Assembly: GCA_030695565.1 (NCBI GenBank)
Contig: JAUYRZ010000023.1
Location: 1-33,775, forward strand
Reading direction: 5' to 3'
Source of the DNA: Archangium sp.
GTDB lineage: Bacteria; Myxococcota; Myxococcia; Myxococcales; Myxococcaceae
DNA length: 33,775 bases
Shown here piece after piece: positions 1-5,957 of this stretch (positions are counted from its first letter, which is position 1; the number at the start of each line of letters is the position of its first letter). The notes under the pieces are model-generated. The model saw nothing but the letters and a program-made list of their open reading frames with translations, did not search any database and was not told the DNA's origin. The position numbers were made by a program, and so were the translations under genes.

Positions 1-876
1 CCGCTCGAAGGCGGTGAGCAGGGCCGCCCCTGCAGGCGCGGGTTCTGCTGCCCGATCCAACGGCCGTGCATGCGGATGCCGCTCGCACGGAGTCACCGCG
101 GGAGGCCAACCCATGCGCGAGGCCCCCACCGCGGCTTCCGCAGGCGACGTCTCCAGTTGCAGCAACAGCTCACTCGGCTGGAGCGGCACGCGCCCCTGCA
201 GCAGATCCATCGTGGTCTCGATGGTGCTGTTGAGCGGATCACCCAACCCCGCGCGGCTCAGGCGCGTGGAGATCGCCGACTGCGCCGCGACTGCACCGGG
301 CACCAGCAACACACTCGCCGCGAGCACGCCGAGAAACCCAGCCGCCCACCCACGCCACGGAAGATCTTCCTCACGCCGCGCCGCTCGAAGACGGGTCACC
401 AACAGCACGAACGCCAACGCGCCGCACACCACCGCGGGAATCCAGATGCGCTCGTAGCGAAAGAAGCCCAGCGTGCCTTCGACGAACGAGGTCTGCACGG
501 CGCCCGCGGTGATCTCCTGCATGGTGGAGAAGGCACCCCGTTCGGCCTTCACCTCCTGCTGCAGCACCGTGAGCACGTAGAGCACGAAGCACCACGGCAG
601 CATGAACAGCGGCGCACCCAGGTGTTGCCACACCGTCTTGCGGCGCGGCACCACGGCGGTGAAGAGCACCACCAGCACCAGCGCCGCGAGAATCGGCCAC
701 AACACCGCCGAGAGATCGAGCGTGGTGCCGGCGATCGCCCTGGTGACGCGCTCGAAGAACGAGCCACCTCGCACCCGCATCGCCACCGCGAGCCGCGACG
801 GCAACAACGCGAGGCCGATGAGCGCCAGGGTGGTGAGCGCGGAGCCCATGCCCCGGCGCGTGGCTGGAGAGATCAC
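1..876 (-). CDS. Multi-pass membrane protein, N-terminal part, possibly LTA-synthase/sulfatase-like (truncated by window edge)
   Basis: The minus-strand frame is open from a GTG at 876 to the window edge (292 codons). It encodes hydrophobic segments at about residues 10-30, 55-75, 85-105, 150-165 and 185-205, separated by Arg-rich loops. The following soluble stretch contains STIETTMDLLQGRVPLQPSE and ends in LLTAFER at the edge. Several N-terminal membrane segments followed by a soluble domain fit LTA-synthase/sulfatase-type membrane enzymes, but the catalytic part is outside the window, so that assignment is weak. The GTG overlaps the stop of a 31-codon ORF that itself overlaps the yebC-family stop, so all three are probably one transcript. 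An internal ATG at 850 is an alternative start. Coding nature is supported by strong G/C third-position use across the whole frame. Confidence 0.55.
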   Translation of the reverse strand, partial: MISPATRRGMGSALTTLALIGLALLPSRLAVAMRVRGGSFFERVTRAIAGTTLDLSAVLWPILAALVLVVLFTAVVPRRKTVWQHLGAPLFMLPWCFVLYVLTVLQQEVKAERGAFSTMQEITAGAVQTSFVEGTLGFFRYERIWIPAVVCGALAFVLLVTRLRAARREEDLPWRGWAAGFLGVLAASVLLVPGAVAAQSAISTRLSRAGLGDPLNSTIETTMDLLQGRVPLQPSELLLQLETSPAEAAVGASRMGWPPAVTPCERHPHARPLDRAAEPAPAGAALLTAFER

Positions 877-968
877 CGCAGCTGACGAGGGAAAGGAGTG
901 AGCAGAAACGACACCGTAGCGCCCACCACCCCGAGCGGCACCAGGCCGAACAGCGGGAGCGTCGGCAT
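873..968 (-). CDS. Possible 31-aa hydrophobic small protein (or out-of-frame N-terminus of the next gene)
   Basis: An ATG at 968 shares its A with the TGA stop of the yebC-family gene (TGATG), a typical translational-coupling arrangement. The frame encodes 31 residues beginning [13 protein letters not shown], with one transmembrane-like stretch, and ends in PRQLR. Its TGA overlaps the GTG start of the downstream membrane protein (GGTGA). It could be a coupled leader or small membrane protein. It could also be the original first membrane segment of the downstream gene, separated by a frameshift. Sequence alone does not decide. Confidence 0.3.
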   Translation of the reverse strand: MPTLPLFGLVPLGVVGATVSFLLTPFPRQLR

Positions 969-1690
969 CAGGCCAGGGCGTAGAAGACGTGCTGCACGTC
1001 GTCGTCCTGCTCCAGCTCGTCGACCATCTTGAGCACTTCGCTCGCTTTGTCTTCAGGCAGCTCGACGGGGGTCTGCGCCACGTACTCCGACTCAGAGGAG
1101 ATCACGTTCAGCTTCCGCCCTTCGATCGCCGACTGGAGCTTGCCGAAGTCGTGGAAGTCGCAGCGGATGATGACCTGCTTCTCGCCCTTCTCGCCGGTGC
1201 CTTCACCGAGCTCCTGCAGGCCGTGATCGATGAGGTCCAGCTCCAGCGACTCCTGGTCGATGCCGGTGGGGTCGAGGCGGAAGACGCCCATGCGCTTGAA
1301 CATGAAGCCGACGCTGCCGGTGGCGCCCATGTTGCCGCCCCAGTTCTTGAAGGCGACGCGCACGTTGGCCACGGTGCGCACCACGTTGTCGGTGGCGGTC
1401 TCCACGATCACCGGCACGCCGTGCGGCGCGTAGCCTTCGTAGACGTGAATCTCGTAGTCCTTCTGATCTTCACCGGCCGCCCGCTTGATGGCGTGGTCGA
1501 CCTTGTCCTTGGGCATGTTCACCGCGCGTGAGTTCTGAATCGCGCGGCGCAGGGCCGGGTTGCTATTCGGGTCGGTGCCGCCTGCCTTCACGGCAATGGT
1601 GATGTCCTTGGACACGCGCGTGAAGGCTTTCGCCATCTTGTTCCAGCGCGCGAACATCGTGTGCTTGCGGGTCTCGAAGATGCGTCCCAT
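968..1690 (-). CDS. YebC/PmpR-family protein (YeeN-like subtype)
   Basis: This 240-aa protein starts [20 protein letters not shown] and is homologous along its length to the YebC/PmpR (TACO1) family. Family members were annotated as DNA-binding regulators and more recently shown to relieve ribosome stalling at proline-rich stretches. Recognisable blocks are [21 protein letters not shown] (about 40-60), the [14 protein letters not shown] segment, the [20 protein letters not shown] core, and an acidic C-terminus [15 protein letters not shown]. The N-terminus differs from the classical AGHSKW form and resembles the YeeN-like subgroup. ATG 1690 was chosen over the longer in-frame start because AAGGAG lies 6 nt upstream. 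The stop overlaps the next small ORF, so it probably heads an operon. Confidence 0.9.
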   Translation of the reverse strand: MGRIFETRKHTMFARWNKMAKAFTRVSKDITIAVKAGGTDPNSNPALRRAIQNSRAVNMPKDKVDHAIKRAAGEDQKDYEIHVYEGYAPHGVPVIVETATDNVVRTVANVRVAFKNWGGNMGATGSVGFMFKRMGVFRLDPTGIDQESLELDLIDHGLQELGEGTGEKGEKQVIIRCDFHDFGKLQSAIEGRKLNVISSESEYVAQTPVELPEDKASEVLKMVDELEQDDDVQHVFYALA

Positions 1691-1740
1691 GGGGCGCTCC
1701 TTAGCCAAAGCGCCGACGAGGGGCGACCTTGAAGCCGCAG

Positions 1741-2097
1741 TCACTTCCAGTTCGACATCGCGCCGAGGTCGACCACCCGGGAGAAGCCGGCCTCCTCGAG
1801 GATCTTCCTGGCAGCGGCGCTGCGCCGGCCGCTCTGGCAGTACACCACGATGGGCTGGTCCTTCTTCGCAGAGACCTGGGCCAGATTGGTCTTCAGCTCA
1901 CCGACGGGCACATTCACCGCGCCCTCGAGGTGACCGGCGGCGAACTCACCGGTGGTTCTCACGTCGAGCAACACGGCCCCCTGTTTCACCAGCGTGCGGG
2001 CTTCGTCGGCGGTGACGGTGGGCCCGCCGGTGCCGAGGAAAAGGAACGCGGCCCCTACGAGCACCGCACCAGAGAGCAACTTTTGTACGTTGGACAT
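1741..2097 (-). CDS. Membrane-anchored single-domain rhodanese
   Basis: This 118-aa protein has an N-terminal signal or membrane anchor (about residues 6-24, [17 protein letters not shown]) followed by one rhodanese domain: [22 protein letters not shown], then the active-site loop CQSGRRS with nucleophile Cys87, and a C-terminal [12 protein letters not shown]. Rhodaneses carry persulfide on this Cys and transfer sulfane sulfur to acceptors such as sulfite, glutathione or cyanide. The anchor suggests a periplasmic or membrane-associated enzyme, unlike the soluble rhodanese at 2996-3268. It lies 31 nt downstream of the persulfide-dioxygenase-like gene on the same strand and is probably co-transcribed. 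ATG 2097 was chosen because the longer frame has a low-complexity, Arg-rich non-homologous extension. Confidence 0.88.
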   Translation of the reverse strand: MSNVQKLLSGAVLVGAAFLFLGTGGPTVTADEARTLVKQGAVLLDVRTTGEFAAGHLEGAVNVPVGELKTNLAQVSAKKDQPIVVYCQSGRRSAAARKILEEAGFSRVVDLGAMSNWK

Positions 2098-2128
2098 GTG
2101 CGTGAGAGCCGCACGGCGCGCGCAAGGT

Positions 2129-2983
2129 TCAGAGCCCGGAGACGGGCGTCTTGAGGAAACGCCGCCCACCCTGCTCAGGCGCAGGCAGCCGCCCGGCGGC
2201 GATGTTCACCTGCAGCGACGGGTAGAGCAGCCGGGGCGCGCTCAAGGTGCGGTCCCGGGCGGTGCGCCGCGCCACGAAGTCTTCCTTCGGCGTGGCGACG
2301 CTCAGCTGCACGTTGCCGCGTTTCGCTTCGCCCACCGTGGTCGAGGCTTTCCACCCGCGGCCAGCAGGCGGGTAGTCGTGGCCCACGAAGAGCCGGGTCG
2401 ACTCGGGCAGGCTGAACAGTCTGCCGGCCACCGAGTCGTAGAGCGCGCCCGCGTCGCCCCGGGGAAAGTCACAACGACCCACCCCGACGTCGTCGAGGAA
2501 CAACGCGTCACCCGTGAAGACCGCGTCACCGACCTGGTAGCTCACGCAGGCCGGGGTGTGGCCCGGCGTGGGAATGGTCTTCAGCACGAGCGACCCTGCC
2601 TGAACGAGCTCGTCATCTTCGAGCAGCCGGTCGAACTGCCGGCCGTCGGCGGGAAAGTCGGGCCACGAGAACACGTCCTTGAAGACCGCCTGGACCTCGG
2701 TGATGCGGTGGCCCACCGCGACCTGCGCGCCGAAGCGTCGTTTGAGCCACTGGCTTCCCGAGAGATGATCGGCGTGCGCGTGCGTCTCGAGCATCCAGTG
2801 CACCTCGAGCTCGTGCGCCTCGACGAAGGCCGCCACCCGCTCGACCGACTCGGTCCACACCTTGCCGCTGCCGGGCTCGTAGTCGAGCACCGGGTCGATG
2901 ATCACCGCGTCACGCGTGGCTTCGTCGAACACCACGTGGGTGAGGGTCGAGGTGCGCTCGTCGAAGAACGTTTCAATCTGCAT
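2129..2983 (-). CDS. MBL-fold metallo-hydrolase, persulfide dioxygenase-like (ETHE1/BLH type)
   Basis: This 284-aa protein of the metallo-beta-lactamase fold has the metal motif THAHADH (His68, His70, Asp72, His73), a later GHTPACVSY histidine, the GDALF aspartate and the GHDYPP histidine. These fit the mononuclear-iron persulfide dioxygenase branch, which oxidises glutathione persulfide to sulfite. The C-terminus (LYPSLQVNIAAGRLPAPE) resembles the bacterial BLH type found in BigR-controlled sulfide-detoxification operons. It sits between two rhodaneses and opposite a sulfite-exporter-family gene, which supports a role in sulfide or persulfide detoxification. AAAGGAG lies 7 nt upstream of ATG 2983. 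The gap to the upstream rhodanese is 12 nt, indicating one operon. Biochemical substrate is inferred. Confidence 0.85.
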   Translation of the reverse strand: MQIETFFDERTSTLTHVVFDEATRDAVIIDPVLDYEPGSGKVWTESVERVAAFVEAHELEVHWMLETHAHADHLSGSQWLKRRFGAQVAVGHRITEVQAVFKDVFSWPDFPADGRQFDRLLEDDELVQAGSLVLKTIPTPGHTPACVSYQVGDAVFTGDALFLDDVGVGRCDFPRGDAGALYDSVAGRLFSLPESTRLFVGHDYPPAGRGWKASTTVGEAKRGNVQLSVATPKEDFVARRTARDRTLSAPRLLYPSLQVNIAAGRLPAPEQGGRRFLKTPVSGL

Positions 2984-2995
2984 GACCGTCTCCTT

Positions 2996-3268
2996 TCACC
3001 ACGCCTGCATGGGGCCGATGTCTCGCACCGCGTACCCGGCTTGCGTGAGCAGCTGTCTGGCCAACGCGCTCCGGCCGCCGCTGCGGCAGTAGACGACGAT
3101 GGGCCGGCTGACGGGGCCGACCTCGTGCAACCGCGAAGGGAGCTCCTGCACGGGGATGTTCTGCGCGTTGGCCAGGTGCCCTTCGCAGAACTCGGCAGGG
3201 GTTCGAACGTCGAGCAGCAGCGCTCCCTGCTCGACGAGTTGGCGGTGGTGGGATCCTTCGAGCTTCAT
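2996..3268 (-). CDS. Cytoplasmic single-domain rhodanese
   Basis: This 90-aa protein is a complete small rhodanese domain without signal peptide. It contains LLLDVRTPAEFCEGHLANAQ, the active-site loop CRSGGRS with nucleophile Cys61, and the terminal YAVRDIGPMQAW. It is likely to move sulfane sulfur in the cytoplasm, for example between persulfide, sulfite and thiosulfate, next to the dioxygenase it precedes. ATG 3268 is preceded by AAAGG with 8-nt spacing. The longer frame back to 3316 lacks a ribosome site and overlaps the palindromic intergenic region. It is the first gene of the three-gene sulfur operon and is transcribed away from the TauE-family gene. Confidence 0.88.
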   Translation of the reverse strand: MKLEGSHHRQLVEQGALLLDVRTPAEFCEGHLANAQNIPVQELPSRLHEVGPVSRPIVVYCRSGGRSALARQLLTQAGYAVRDIGPMQAW

Positions 3269-3304
3269 GGGTGTTGCCTTTCGTTCGTGCTGCGAGGTTC
3301 GAAA

Positions 3305-3318
3305 GGTTGGAGCCAACC
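3305..3318. promoter_or_regulatory. Perfect inverted repeat GGTTGG-AG-CCAACC in the divergent rhodanese/TauE spacer
   Basis: Two 6-bp arms separated by 2 bp lie near the middle of the 104-bp spacer between the divergent rhodanese operon and the TauE-family gene. The palindrome is also flanked by a looser pair, GGTTCGAAAG at about 3296 and CTTTGAACC at about 3334. Position and symmetry fit a repressor or activator site shared by both directions, as in BigR/SqrR-controlled sulfur operons. No regulator gene of that type is in the window, so the binding protein is unknown. Confidence 0.4.
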
Positions 3319-3337
3319 GTGCGCCAGAGGATTCTTT

Positions 3338-3363
3338 GAACCGAACCCGCGCGCTCCCGGCTC
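3338..3363 (+). promoter_or_regulatory. Putative ECF-type promoter GAACC-N16-GGCTC upstream of the TauE-family gene
   Basis: GAACC at 3338-3342 and GGCTC at 3359-3363 are separated by exactly 16 bp, the same pair and spacing as before the YeiH-family gene at 4978. The spacers share the block AACCCGCG, offset by 1 nt, and both downstream stretches contain GCTCC just before the ATG. The GAACC resembles the AAC-containing -35 element of ECF sigma factors. If GGCTC is a -10 element, the transcript would begin at or next to ATG 3373, making it leaderless; no Shine-Dalgarno is visible there. Confidence 0.45.
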
Positions 3364-3372
3364 TCGCTCCAC

Positions 3373-4098
3373 ATGGTCAGCTTCCTTGCGGGTCTCGCTC
3401 TTGGCCTCGTGCTCTCCGTGCTCGGCGCCGGTGGCGGCATCATCGCCGTGCCCGTGCTGGTGCTGCTCTACGAGCTCCCCCTGGGGGCCGCGATCGGCAG
3501 CGGGCTGGCCGTGGTCTTCGCCGCCGCAACCCCCGCAGCGCTCGCGCACGCCAAAGCCGGGAGAGTCGACCTGCGCACGGTGTTGCTCTTCGGCCCGCCT
3601 TCGATGCTCGGCGCGGTGCTGGGCACGAAGCTCAACGCGCTGGTGCCCGAGCGCGTCACCTCCGCGCTCTTCGCCCTGGTGCTCGTGCTGGCCACCGCCT
3701 CACTCTTCTTTCCCCGAAAGCCGGAGGGCCGCCCCACCCCGAAGCCGGTGTTGGTGGTGGTGGGCCTCCTCCTGGGTGTGTTGACCGGCTTCCTGGGCGT
3801 GGGCGGCGGGTTTCTCCTGGTGCCGGCGTTGGTGGGGCTCGCGCAGTTGCCGCTTCACCGGGCCGTCGGCACCTCGACCGCGCTCATCGCCGCCAGCAGC
3901 TTCTCGGGCGCTGCGACGGCCGTGGTGCGCGACCCCTCGAACCTGGGCCTGGTGCTCCCCATCGCCGCGGGGGCGGTGGCCGGGGCGTTGTTGGGCGCGC
4001 CGCTCGCGGGCCGGCTTCAGCCCGGGCCGCTCCGTGCGGCGTTCACCTCGTTGGCCGTGGTGGTGGCCGGCGTGATGGCCTGGAAGGCGCTCGGGTGA
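3373..4098 (+). CDS. TauE/SafE-family sulfite/anion exporter
   Basis: This 241-aa integral membrane protein has about eight hydrophobic helices in two homologous halves. Each half carries the family's glycine-rich signature: LGAGGGIIAVPVLVLLY at about 17-33 and LGVGGGFLLVPALVGLAQ at about 140-157, followed by AVGTSTALIAASSF. TauE/SafE proteins export sulfite or sulfoacetate and related organosulfur anions. The divergently transcribed rhodanese and dioxygenase genes would generate sulfite, which suggests it exports that product. It is transcribed from a probable promoter shared in sequence with the second exporter gene. No ribosome-binding site is evident. The stop lies 9 bp from the convergent sigma-factor stop. 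Confidence 0.88.
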   Translation: MVSFLAGLALGLVLSVLGAGGGIIAVPVLVLLYELPLGAAIGSGLAVVFAAATPAALAHAKAGRVDLRTVLLFGPPSMLGAVLGTKLNALVPERVTSALFALVLVLATASLFFPRKPEGRPTPKPVLVVVGLLLGVLTGFLGVGGGFLLVPALVGLAQLPLHRAVGTSTALIAASSFSGAATAVVRDPSNLGLVLPIAAGAVAGALLGAPLAGRLQPGPLRAAFTSLAVVVAGVMAWKALG

Positions 4099-4107
4099 GG
4101 GCCGGCT

Positions 4108-4908
4108 TCACGCCGCAGACAGGCGCAGCGCCTGACGCACGGCCGCGCGCACCGCGGCGGGCACCTCGCCCCCGGGAATGGCGCGGCACATCGAGACCGT
4201 GCGCTTGAGCGAGTCGCACGCGGCGGTGCAGCGGACACACCCGGAGAGGTGGGCCTCGATGCGGGCACACGCGGCCTGGTCGATCTCCGAGGCCGCGTAG
4301 GCCGCCAGCTCGGTCTGGAGCTCAGGGCAGCCGAGGTCGGACGACTGGTGCTCCAGCACGCTGGCGAGGCTTTGTTTGAGCTGCAGGCGCGCCCGGTGGA
4401 GCCGGCTCTTGAGCGCGCCGACTTCGATGCCCACCACCTCGGCGGCGTCTTCGGCCGACAGACCTTCGACGTCGCGCAAGACGAGCACCTCCCGCTGCTC
4501 TTGCGGCAACGTGCTCATCGCGGCCTGAATCACCTGGCCCACCTCACGCGCGTGCGCCGCGGCGTCGGGCGCGCTGGCGTCGGCGGCCAGCGCCTTCACT
4601 TCGTGCACCTCCATCGACTCGAGCCGTTCGGGCTCACCTTCGCGGCGGCGGCGCTGCTTGATGCAGAAGCTGCGCGCGACCTGGTACAGCCAGGTGGACA
4701 GGCGCGCGTCACCCCGAAACGTGGCGAGGTTCCTGAACGCCGACAAGAGGGTCTCCTGCAGCACGTCGCGGGCGTCGTCTTCGTTGCCGCACATGCGCAG
4801 GCCGAAGCGGTAGATCTGCTGCTCATGCCGGGCGAGGAGCTGGTCCATCGCGAGCGCATCGCCCTTCTTCACGCGCTCGACGAGCTCGGCATCGGTCACT
4901 TCAGGCAT
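4108..4908 (-). CDS. ECF RNA polymerase sigma factor with C-terminal cysteine-rich zinc-finger domain (CorE-like architecture)
   Basis: This 266-aa protein has sigma region 2 at about residues 20-92 (ARHEQQIYRFGLRMCGNEDDARDVLQET, then TWLYQVARSFC) and region 4 at about 125-180 (LPQEQREVLVLRDVEGLSAEDAAEVVG, then KSRLHRARLQL). About 80 further residues hold cysteines 194, 214, 224, 227, 231 and 241. They include His220-x3-Cys224-x2-Cys227, the zinc signature normally found in a separate anti-sigma protein. No anti-sigma gene lies nearby. Sigma factors with a fused cysteine-rich tail are known from Myxococcus CorE, where metal binding directly switches activity. By analogy the tail may sense metal, redox state or reactive sulfur. 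ATG 4908 precedes the conserved region by a normal length. It is flanked by two exporters whose upstream sequences match. Confidence 0.88.
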   Translation of the reverse strand: MPEVTDAELVERVKKGDALAMDQLLARHEQQIYRFGLRMCGNEDDARDVLQETLLSAFRNLATFRGDARLSTWLYQVARSFCIKQRRRREGEPERLESMEVHEVKALAADASAPDAAAHAREVGQVIQAAMSTLPQEQREVLVLRDVEGLSAEDAAEVVGIEVGALKSRLHRARLQLKQSLASVLEHQSSDLGCPELQTELAAYAASEIDQAACARIEAHLSGCVRCTAACDSLKRTVSMCRAIPGGEVPAAVRAAVRQALRLSAA

Positions 4909-4943
4909 GCCCCAAGGTAGCTCGCCCCCGCTGCACTTGCTCG

Positions 4944-4969
4944 GAACCCAAACCCGCGGAGCCTGGCTC
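4944..4969 (+). promoter_or_regulatory. Putative ECF-type promoter GAACC-N16-GGCTC upstream of the YeiH-family gene
   Basis: GAACC at 4944-4948 and GGCTC at 4965-4969, 16 bp apart, repeat the arrangement upstream of the TauE-family gene, with the shared spacer block AACCCGCG. The downstream element is also half of a small palindrome, GGAGCC-T-GGCTCC (4958-4970). The ATG at 4978 follows only 8 nt later, so an mRNA from this promoter would be nearly or fully leaderless. It lies in the 69-bp spacer divergent from the sigma-factor gene. Confidence 0.45.
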
Positions 4970-4977
4970 CCAGCTCC

Positions 4978-5919
4978 ATGCTTCATCGCGTCGTCTTCTT
5001 CGCGCTCGCCGCGTTGACCCTCACCCCCTGGGTCAGCGCGCCCCTGGCCCTGGTCGCGGGGGCCGTCTTCGCGCTGATCGCAGGCAACCCCTTCCCGAAG
5101 CAGACCGCCCGGGCGCAGGCCTGGCTGCTGCAGGGTTCGGTGGTGGGGCTGGGCGCGGCCATGAACCTCGAGGTGATTCTGAGCGTGGGCGCGTCGGGGG
5201 TGCTGCAGACGGCGCTCACCCTCGGCCTGACCTTGACGCTCGCGTGGGGGCTCTCGCGCGCGTTCCGGGTCGAGCCGGTGTCCGCGCTCCTCATCGGGGT
5301 GGGTACGGCCATCTGTGGCGGGAGCGCGATCGCTGCAGTCGCCCCTGTCATCGGCGCCAGGCCCCAGCAGACCAGCGTCGCGCTCGCGGTGGTGTTCGTG
5401 CTCAATGCGGTGGCCCTGGTGCTCTTCCCCGCGCTGGGCCAGCTGTTCGCCCTCAGCCCTGCTGCTTTCGGGCTGTGGAGCGCGCTGGCGATTCACGACA
5501 CCAGCTCGGTGGTGGGCGCTTCGCTTCAGTTCGGTGGCGAGGCGCTGGCCGTCGGCACCACGGTCAAGTTGACGCGCGCGTTGTGGATCATTCCGCTGAC
5601 TCTCGTGTTGGCCCGCGTCTGGCCGCGCAGCGAGGCGACGGGGCAGGGCACGAAGCGGCCGTGGTTCATCCTGGGGTTCCTCGCCGTGGCCGCGCTCGTC
5701 ACCTGGGTGCCCGCGCTCCAGGCGCCCGGCCGGGTCGTCGCCGCGGTGAGCCGGCAGGTGCTGGTGTTGACGCTCTTTCTGGTGGGGGCCGGCGTGTCGA
5801 GAGAAGCCGTGCGCGCCCTCGGGGTGAGGCCTTTGGTGCTCGGCGTCTCGTTGTGGCTGGTGGTCGCCTCGGCCAGCCTCGCCGCGGTGAAGCTCGGCTG
5901 GCTCGTGCCGCCACTCTGA
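4978..5919 (+). CDS. YeiH/UPF0324-family putative sulfate/sulfite exporter
   Basis: This 313-aa protein has about ten transmembrane helices and the family hallmarks LLQGSVVGLGAAMNL (about 50-64), LIGVGTAICGGSAIAA (about 104-119), SALAIHDTSSVVGAS (about 168-182) and VKLTRALWIIPLTL. UPF0324 proteins are annotated as sulfate exporters; in enterobacteria yeiH is adjacent to yeiE, a regulator of the sulfite response. This fits the neighbouring sulfite-generating genes. It is divergent from the ECF sigma factor and shares a probable promoter with the TauE-family gene. ATG 4978 gives a full-length N-terminus. Substrate is inferred from family and context. Confidence 0.88.
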   Translation: MLHRVVFFALAALTLTPWVSAPLALVAGAVFALIAGNPFPKQTARAQAWLLQGSVVGLGAAMNLEVILSVGASGVLQTALTLGLTLTLAWGLSRAFRVEPVSALLIGVGTAICGGSAIAAVAPVIGARPQQTSVALAVVFVLNAVALVLFPALGQLFALSPAAFGLWSALAIHDTSSVVGASLQFGGEALAVGTTVKLTRALWIIPLTLVLARVWPRSEATGQGTKRPWFILGFLAVAALVTWVPALQAPGRVVAAVSRQVLVLTLFLVGAGVSREAVRALGVRPLVLGVSLWLVVASASLAAVKLGWLVPPL

Positions 5920-5957
5920 AATGAATCCAGGCGTCGGGCGTGAGCTCGTCGCGTTTG

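Noticed and set aside
4909-5496. Upstream extension of the sigma-factor frame to a 462-residue protein
   Set aside because: The extra N-terminal part is antisense to the YeiH-family gene and low-complexity. The conserved sigma region begins just after ATG 4908.
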